Shown here in pieces: positions 5,857 through 9,799 of a stretch of DNA of 9,799 bases. The translations under genes and the position numbers were made by a program. The notes below the pieces were generated by a model. It ran no database searches, was not told where the DNA came from, and saw only the letters and a program-made list of their open reading frames with translations. Position 1 is the first letter of the stretch; the number at the start of each line of letters is the position of its first letter. The stretch lies in the NCBI GenBank assembly GCA_030609665.1, contig JAUWBW010000055.1, positions 1 through 9,799 on the forward strand, in the 5' to 3' direction. The DNA comes from Methanosarcinaceae archaeon. GTDB lineage: Archaea; Halobacteriota; Methanosarcinia; Methanosarcinales; Methanosarcinaceae.

Positions 5857-6531
5857 TTAAATTATCCGATGCGCTCTAACTCCCGCACGCTCCATCAAAC
5901 ACGCAGCAATATCGATCACTTCCCCCACAGCATCGATCACCACTCCGTCTGCAGTAGCCACAACAACCCCCGCGCCCGCGTTCTTGAGATCAAAGTCTAC
6001 ATGACGGGATGTACGCGCGCTACCATTTAGCGAATATTCAGAGAGCCTGTTGTCAATATAGCGTGCAAGTTGCCCGCTTTTGCTCATCTGCGTATCCAGT
6101 AGAATGTTAACAGATATTACGCTGTATTCAGAGAGGAACGAGAGCATCTTATCAACTGCTTTGTAAGTAGCATCCGTATTGTTGTAGTTCCTAAAAACTC
6201 CTCTTGTGTCCCGAATAAACCCGTCATCCCCAAGCCAGAGTTTTTCATCTTTTAGCATACTTTCGACGGTTATCAGTACGTTATAGCCATCGATCAGCAC
6301 ATCACGCCCATTAATGTCTGCACATGCAAGCCGTTTTTTCCTGCGCGCCGCTGCGACCTCTGGAGGTCGTACGACCCTTACAAGTATGTGCCTTTCGCTT
6401 TCAGCCAGACGATAATGATCACTAACAAAACGTATTGCTGCGCTTATCGAATATCCGCGTGCAAGAAGATATCGAATATCATGGGCTGGTTCGGTGAGTT
6501 TTTTGTTTAAGGTATTGGTGGAATTAAGCAT
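5857..6531 (-). CDS. DUF434-family protein with a DGYN motif, possible PIN/NYN-like domain
   Basis: This 224-residue protein has an N-terminal helical domain (about 10-66) rich in basic residues, matching the DUF434 pattern (DIRYLLARGYSISAAIRFVS, then VVRPPEVAAARR). The second domain (about 70-215) corresponds to the partner domain usually found with it (DUF5616 as I recall). That domain opens with DVLIDGYNVLITVE (77-90), continues with GFIRDTRGVFRNY, then ILLDTQMSKSGQLA (143-156) and ends with a GVVVATADGVVIDAVGEVID strand-turn-helix. The D81-G-Y-N84, D146 and D195 acidic positions resemble a NYN/PIN-type RNase arrangement, though this is my reading and not an established activity. The promoter suggests a leaderless mRNA. 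Base composition matches pheS and trpS, so it belongs to the host chromosome. The family's role is unknown. Confidence 0.8.
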   Translation of the reverse strand: MLNSTNTLNKKLTEPAHDIRYLLARGYSISAAIRFVSDHYRLAESERHILVRVVRPPEVAAARRKKRLACADINGRDVLIDGYNVLITVESMLKDEKLWLGDDGFIRDTRGVFRNYNNTDATYKAVDKMLSFLSEYSVISVNILLDTQMSKSGQLARYIDNRLSEYSLNGSARTSRHVDFDLKNAGAGVVVATADGVVIDAVGEVIDIAACLMERAGVRAHRII

Positions 6532-6554
6532 TGAAAATAGTTTGATGCCAGTAA

Positions 6555-6563
6555 GATTTATAC
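6555..6563 (-). promoter_or_regulatory. TATA box of the DUF434 gene
   Basis: The minus strand reads GTATAAATC, centred about 28 bases before the ATG at 6531. That spacing predicts transcription beginning within a few bases of the start codon, and no Shine-Dalgarno sequence is visible, so the gene is probably leaderless and has its own promoter separate from pheS. Confidence 0.5.
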
Positions 6564-6619
6564 ATGTCGCACACCAAATTGTGACGCATCCGGATTATAA
6601 TTATCGTGTCAATCCTGTC

Positions 6620-6645
6620 AAATAAGATTTTTTTGATTCTTATTT
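6620..6645 (-). terminator. Inverted repeat after the pheS/small-ORF unit, possible terminator
   Basis: AAATAAGA (6620-6627) and TCTTATTT (6638-6645) pair across a 10-base loop. Read on the minus strand, the downstream arm ends TCTTATTT, a T-rich tract. A second element, the 10-bp palindrome CTGAGCTCAG (6648-6657), lies directly after the small ORF's stop. Together they plausibly end the transcript before the DUF434 promoter. Confidence 0.4.
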
Positions 6646-6657
6646 TGCTGAGCTCAG

Positions 6658-6729
6658 TCATCGTTTTTTGCTAATATACCCATAAGCCATTGCCATCATC
6701 CCTACAGCAGCTATCAGCTCATCGATCAT
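6658..6729 (-). CDS. Very small predicted membrane peptide directly after pheS
   Basis: Eleven bases after the pheS stop, an ATG at 6729 opens a 23-codon frame starting MIDELIAAVGMMAMAYGY and ending in a basic ISKKR tail. The composition is one hydrophobic helix with small residues spaced as in packed membrane helices, an acidic N-terminus and a positive C-terminus. A GTG at 6744-6742 overlapping the pheS stop codon would extend it by five residues and couple its translation to pheS. No known family is recognised and there is no strong Shine-Dalgarno sequence. It could be a chance ORF, but its protein-like character and the terminator-like repeat just after it argue for a real small gene. Confidence 0.4.
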   Translation of the reverse strand: MIDELIAAVGMMAMAYGYISKKR

Positions 6730-6740
6730 GCTCGCAAGAA

Positions 6741-8222
6741 TCACAACTCACAAACTTCGCTCTTCCTCAACCAGTCAATATCGGACTGATACAACTCACG
6801 CAGATCCCGCAACCCAAGTTTCAGCATAGCCACACGGCTCACACCCAATCCCCATGCTAGAACAGGATGTTTGATACCAAGAGGCTCAGTGACTTCTTTT
6901 CTGAACACGCCCGCACCGCCAAGTTCTACCCAGCCCATACCTTCGACATAGACCTCAGGTTCGACACTTGGTTCAGTGTACGGGAAATAACCCGGGCGGA
7001 ACCGAACATCCTCAAATCCCATTCTGTGATAGAACTCAGCAAGGCATCCGAGCAGGTTTGCAAATGACATGTTCTCATCCATGACAACACCCTCAAGTTG
7101 CTCGAACTCAGGAGTATGTGTCGGGTCAATGGTCTCGCGGCGATATGCCCTGTCAATACAGAATGCCTTAACAGGAGCCTCTGGATTATCTGCAAGATAC
7201 TTGATGGTAACCGCAGTTGTGTGGGTTCGTAACACATTCCGGCTGGCAATATCCTCACTCCACTTTCCGCCCCATCCGGTCGAATCGGTGTCGCCGCCAT
7301 GCTCATGCATTGCGCGCACATTGTCAGTATAATCAGAAGGTAGTTCGGATGTAGATGAAAGATGGAACGTATCCTGCATCTCACGCGCGGGATGATCCTG
7401 CGGCTGGAAAAGTGCATCAAAGTTCCAGAATGAACTCTGCACAATATCGCCTTTGATCTCAGTGAATCCCATCTCAAGGAAGATCTGGCGCATCTGGTCG
7501 ATCAAGCGCTGGTATGGGTGTATCTTTGCACCATACACCTGTTTTGGCTTTGTGTTAATATTGTATGGGCGGAAATTCGTATTTTTCCATTCGCCGCTTT
7601 TCAGCAGTTCAGATGTAATCTGGGTAACCTCTTCCTCAATAACGATTCCCTCAGCCACCAATGCTTTTCCTGCATCTGTGATAGTGATAAGCCTGTGTTT
7701 TTCCTCATGTTTGGACACAAGTTTTCGTTTGATAAGATCAGTTACGACTTTCAGATCATCACCCAGTTCATCAATGGTCTGTGCATGGTCCTTGAATATT
7801 TCAAGCACAACCTCATCATCACCCGTATCCGAATTACCGGTAGGAACGATCATTCCCTTGTCAATAGTTGCCCAACCTTTGCGGCGAAGCCATCCTGTTG
7901 CGATTCCGACCATCTTTGGAGACAAGCGCTGTTTGAGGTCATCAATGGAAGTTGGTTCCGATATCGCATCGATTATCTGGCGCTCGGGTAATCCGTCCTT
8001 TGCATATTCGATACCTTCTGCTGCCAGCATATATGTTTCAATTAATTCCTCATCAACGCTTGCAAGTTCCATCTCAGTCAGCAAATATGCAGACTGCATG
8101 GCTGTCTCTATCTTTAAAAGTGATTCCTTTGCAAGTTCCTGCGGAGTTGCGGATGATGATAGTTCATCCAGTGCAAGCAATACGTTTTTGTCATTGGTTG
8201 TGAGGTTATACTGAGCGCCCAT
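6741..8222 (-). CDS. pheS: Phenylalanyl-tRNA synthetase alpha subunit, archaeal type
   Basis: This cytoplasmic class II aminoacyl-tRNA synthetase subunit charges tRNA-Phe as an alpha2-beta2 enzyme with PheT, which is not in the window. The 493 residues are the usual archaeal length. The N-terminal 200 residues carry winged-helix repeats (for example 10-70, 75-128 and 135-190, the last ending HRLITITDAGKALVAEG). The catalytic domain starts about 230. HPAREMQDTFHL is at 277-288, motif 2 is FCIDRAYRRETIDPTHTPEF at 354-373, the active-site GYFPYTEPSVEPEV is at 411-424, and motif 3 is AWGLGVSRVAML at 456-467. All appear intact. It lies 102 bases after trpS in the same direction but has its own ribosome site and a candidate TATA box, so it may be transcribed both with trpS and alone. 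The ATG start is supported by AGGTG eight bases upstream. Confidence 0.97.
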   Translation of the reverse strand: MGAQYNLTTNDKNVLLALDELSSSATPQELAKESLLKIETAMQSAYLLTEMELASVDEELIETYMLAAEGIEYAKDGLPERQIIDAISEPTSIDDLKQRLSPKMVGIATGWLRRKGWATIDKGMIVPTGNSDTGDDEVVLEIFKDHAQTIDELGDDLKVVTDLIKRKLVSKHEEKHRLITITDAGKALVAEGIVIEEEVTQITSELLKSGEWKNTNFRPYNINTKPKQVYGAKIHPYQRLIDQMRQIFLEMGFTEIKGDIVQSSFWNFDALFQPQDHPAREMQDTFHLSSTSELPSDYTDNVRAMHEHGGDTDSTGWGGKWSEDIASRNVLRTHTTAVTIKYLADNPEAPVKAFCIDRAYRRETIDPTHTPEFEQLEGVVMDENMSFANLLGCLAEFYHRMGFEDVRFRPGYFPYTEPSVEPEVYVEGMGWVELGGAGVFRKEVTEPLGIKHPVLAWGLGVSRVAMLKLGLRDLRELYQSDIDWLRKSEVCEL

Positions 8223-8230
8223 AATAATTA

Positions 8231-8277
8231 CACCTGTGTTGTATTGTGAATATACCTATGCCTTATGATGTATAATT
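8231..8277 (-). promoter_or_regulatory. Ribosome binding site and candidate TATA box of pheS
   Basis: On the minus strand AGGTG (8235-8231) precedes the pheS ATG by eight bases. Further upstream AATTATACA (8277-8269) is a weak TATA-like element that would start transcription near 8248, leaving room for the ribosome site in a leader of about 26 bases. The ribosome site is convincing; the TATA box is not certain. Confidence 0.45.
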
Positions 8278-8324
8278 GTATCATTATCAAATTATCTAAT
8301 CAATTTCCATTGGATCAATAATAC

Positions 8325-9623
8325 CTATAATCCATATTCATCCAGTCTGTCCCGTGCGAGTTCACGCAATTCCTGATGTTCGGTCAGGAAATCAGACATG
8401 AGTTCAGCAGCGAGTGATTTACAACTGCCACACATGCGACTGCCGTTGACACATTCCGAATGGAGTTCCATGAGTTCATTGTCATCATCTATCAAATGGA
8501 ACAGAAGCAGTTCATACACGGAACATTTTTCAGGTTCGCCGCCAAGTTTTTTCTGTTCATCAAGTGTAACACGACCGCCGGTCTTTGCACGTTTTACCTT
8601 CTTTGCGGCTTCTTTTGGGTCATCTGTAAGAGCAATGTGACTTTCAGGGATACTGCTTGACATCTTGCCACCCTGAAGCCCTGACATGAACCTGTGATAT
8701 GTAGCCGCAGTCGGCATGAAACCATATCCTCCAAAGTCCAGTTCCACCTGACGAACAGCATCGATTATCGCAGGGAAATCGTCAGTACCGAATATATCAA
8801 CATGACCTTCAAAGAGTTTGGCATCACCAGTTACGCGCTCTGCAACCTCTGCAAGTGCACCTTCCGGTGCAGCTTTGCCGCGAACGCTGATGTATTGGTT
8901 GTCTTTATTGTCCTCGCGCCCCTCGATCCTGAACATGTTCATCTTATGACCAAGTCCGCGTGTCAAACGGATATGCGGATCCTGATCTGCGCCAACTGGA
9001 ATAACTGTGGGTTTTGGTCCCCCGAATTCTGACAATTGTGGCTGCAGAATGTCCGCGCTCTGTGTCAGCGCACTGATCATGTGGGATATGTTTGTCTCTC
9101 CGCTAAAACCGTATATTGCGCTGAGTTCTGAAAAGTTCGCCTTGATACCAAGTTCGAATGCGAGATCCTTTACGCTGCTTGATTCCGACTGGAAATATAT
9201 CAGTCCATCGGGTTCAAATCCAAGCGCTATCAAACTCAGGATGTATTCATTGATACCTAACTCACGGCATTTTTCCCAGGACATGCCGCGAACCGAATGT
9301 GATTCCCGATCTGCAATGCCCACAAATGCATTGCCACCCATCTGCTGGTGCCAGATAATCTCTTCCATCACCATCTTGCCTCCAAGATGTACTTTTCCTG
9401 ATGGCATGAATCCGCTCATGACTGAAAATGGTTTACCGTTTTTCATCGCATCTGTGATAAGGTCGTAACTCCGATGACCGAATATCACGTTTCTTCGCAT
9501 ATACTTGTGAGGTTTGGCAATGTCGGGAATTAGGACATCAAATGGCAGTATTCCGAATTCATCGAACAATTTGGAATAATCATCTATATTCACTGCGCCC
9601 CATGGGTCAAGTTTCACATTCAT
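8325..9623 (-). CDS. trpS: Tryptophanyl-tRNA synthetase, archaeal type
   Basis: This class I aminoacyl-tRNA synthetase activates tryptophan with ATP and loads tRNA-Trp in the cytoplasm as a homodimer. The 432 residues include the long archaeal N-terminal extension (DPWGAVNIDDYSKLFDEFGI at 6-25). The HIGH-type motif is in SGFMPSGKVHLGGKM (70-84), reading HLGG at 79-82 with glycine in place of the second histidine. GADQDPHIRLTR at 211-222 belongs to the tryptophan/ATP pocket, and the KMSKS motif reads KMSSS at 320-324. The C-terminal domain has cysteines C391, C398 and C401 and a helical EHQELRELARDRLDEYGL end that binds the anticodon region. The ATG is supported by AGAGGAA four bases upstream. 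Its own promoter lies just before it, and the gene pairs with pheS downstream. Confidence 0.97.
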   Translation of the reverse strand: MNVKLDPWGAVNIDDYSKLFDEFGILPFDVLIPDIAKPHKYMRRNVIFGHRSYDLITDAMKNGKPFSVMSGFMPSGKVHLGGKMVMEEIIWHQQMGGNAFVGIADRESHSVRGMSWEKCRELGINEYILSLIALGFEPDGLIYFQSESSSVKDLAFELGIKANFSELSAIYGFSGETNISHMISALTQSADILQPQLSEFGGPKPTVIPVGADQDPHIRLTRGLGHKMNMFRIEGREDNKDNQYISVRGKAAPEGALAEVAERVTGDAKLFEGHVDIFGTDDFPAIIDAVRQVELDFGGYGFMPTAATYHRFMSGLQGGKMSSSIPESHIALTDDPKEAAKKVKRAKTGGRVTLDEQKKLGGEPEKCSVYELLLFHLIDDDNELMELHSECVNGSRMCGSCKSLAAELMSDFLTEHQELRELARDRLDEYGL

Positions 9624-9627
9624 ACGG

Positions 9628-9660
9628 TTCCTCTATTACTTTTATTTATATAAAATATAC
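9628..9660 (-). promoter_or_regulatory. Promoter and ribosome binding site of trpS
   Basis: On the minus strand AGAGGAA (9634-9628) is a good Shine-Dalgarno sequence before the trpS ATG. Just upstream lies a T/A block, GTATATTTTATATAAATA (9660-9643), containing two overlapping TATA-box candidates. The upstream one fits better, since it leaves a short leader that still includes the ribosome site. Confidence 0.55.
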
Positions 9661-9672
9661 AACTAAAATCAA

Positions 9673-9712
9673 CTGTAAAAACACGTAAATGTATGTAAAT
9701 GTTCGTATGTGT
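9673..9712. repeat. Four imperfect 10-bp tandem repeats between trpS and the divergent gene
   Basis: The plus strand reads ctGTAAAaac, acGTAAAtgt, atGTAAAtgt, tcGTATGtgt in four consecutive 10-base units. GTAAA is kept in three and GTA in all four. One unit per helical turn puts the motif on one face of the DNA. The array sits about 12 bases upstream of the trpS TATA block and in the gap of the divergent gene, so it could bind a regulator of either. Confidence 0.45.
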
Positions 9713-9737
9713 CGCCATTAAGCGAAACTTGAAATAC

Positions 9738-9799
9738 GATTATAGACAATAGTTTATTATCTGCATATTATTCAATAGTAAGGAGGGTTTTATTGTGCC
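9738..9799 (+). promoter_or_regulatory. Start region of a divergent plus-strand gene cut by the window edge
   Basis: AGGAGGG at 9781-9787 is a near-perfect Shine-Dalgarno sequence and is followed after seven bases by GTG at 9795-9797. A TATA-like CGATTATAG (9738-9746) would begin transcription near 9767, giving a leader of about 28 bases. Only the first codon lies in the window, so the product cannot be named. TTG at 9793-9795 is a less likely start. Confidence 0.5.

Noticed and set aside
6926..8214. Several long ORFs overlapping pheS on both strands
   Set aside because: They are shadows of the well-supported pheS frame and match no recognisable protein family.
8398..9468. Plus-strand ORFs antisense to trpS
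   Set aside because: They overlap the strongly supported trpS frame and show Ser/Cys-rich compositions typical of antisense frames.
9673..9712. CRISPR array
   Set aside because: The units are only 10 bases, contiguous and imperfect, with no spacers and no cas genes in the window.

Overview
The window looks like a piece of a euryarchaeal, probably Methanosarcinales-type, methanogen chromosome. The evidence is the archaeal-type tryptophanyl-tRNA synthetase, an archaeal phenylalanyl-tRNA synthetase alpha chain with a long winged-helix N-terminus, a DUF434-family protein, TATA-box promoters and nearly leaderless starts. All recognisable complete genes lie on the minus strand, so the window is best read from right to left.

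Right part (about 5,460-9,799): housekeeping genes of moderate GC. trpS (8325-9623) is followed by pheS (6741-8222). A tiny membrane-peptide ORF (6658-6729) follows pheS closely, then a DUF434-family gene (5857-6531), then a small ribbon-helix-helix/UPF0175 protein (5462-5773) whose start is covered by two overlapping palindromes. At the extreme right edge a strong Shine-Dalgarno sequence and a GTG codon mark the start of a divergent plus-strand gene. Between it and trpS are four imperfect 10-bp repeats.

Central part (about 342-5,310): a visibly AT-rich four-gene operon with overlapping reading frames, looking like a horizontally acquired defence cassette. In transcription order it encodes (1) a 660-residue SMC/Rad50-like ATPase with a four-cysteine hook, (2) a small, probably winged-helix, middle component, (3) a protein with a C-terminal PD-(D/E)XK nuclease domain and (4) an amino-type DNA methyltransferase with a TSPPY motif. 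The first three resemble the three-component ABC systems (ABC-3C, the group that includes Lamassu). The coupled methyltransferase makes the whole look like a restriction-modification hybrid: the methylase would mark self DNA and the SMC complex would sense or load on foreign DNA and license the nuclease. That working model is inference.

Left edge (1-165): the first 55 codons of another minus-strand gene, outside the AT-rich block. Its start resembles RimK-like ATP-grasp ligases of methanogens. No tRNA, rRNA, CRISPR array, insertion sequence or transposase was seen.
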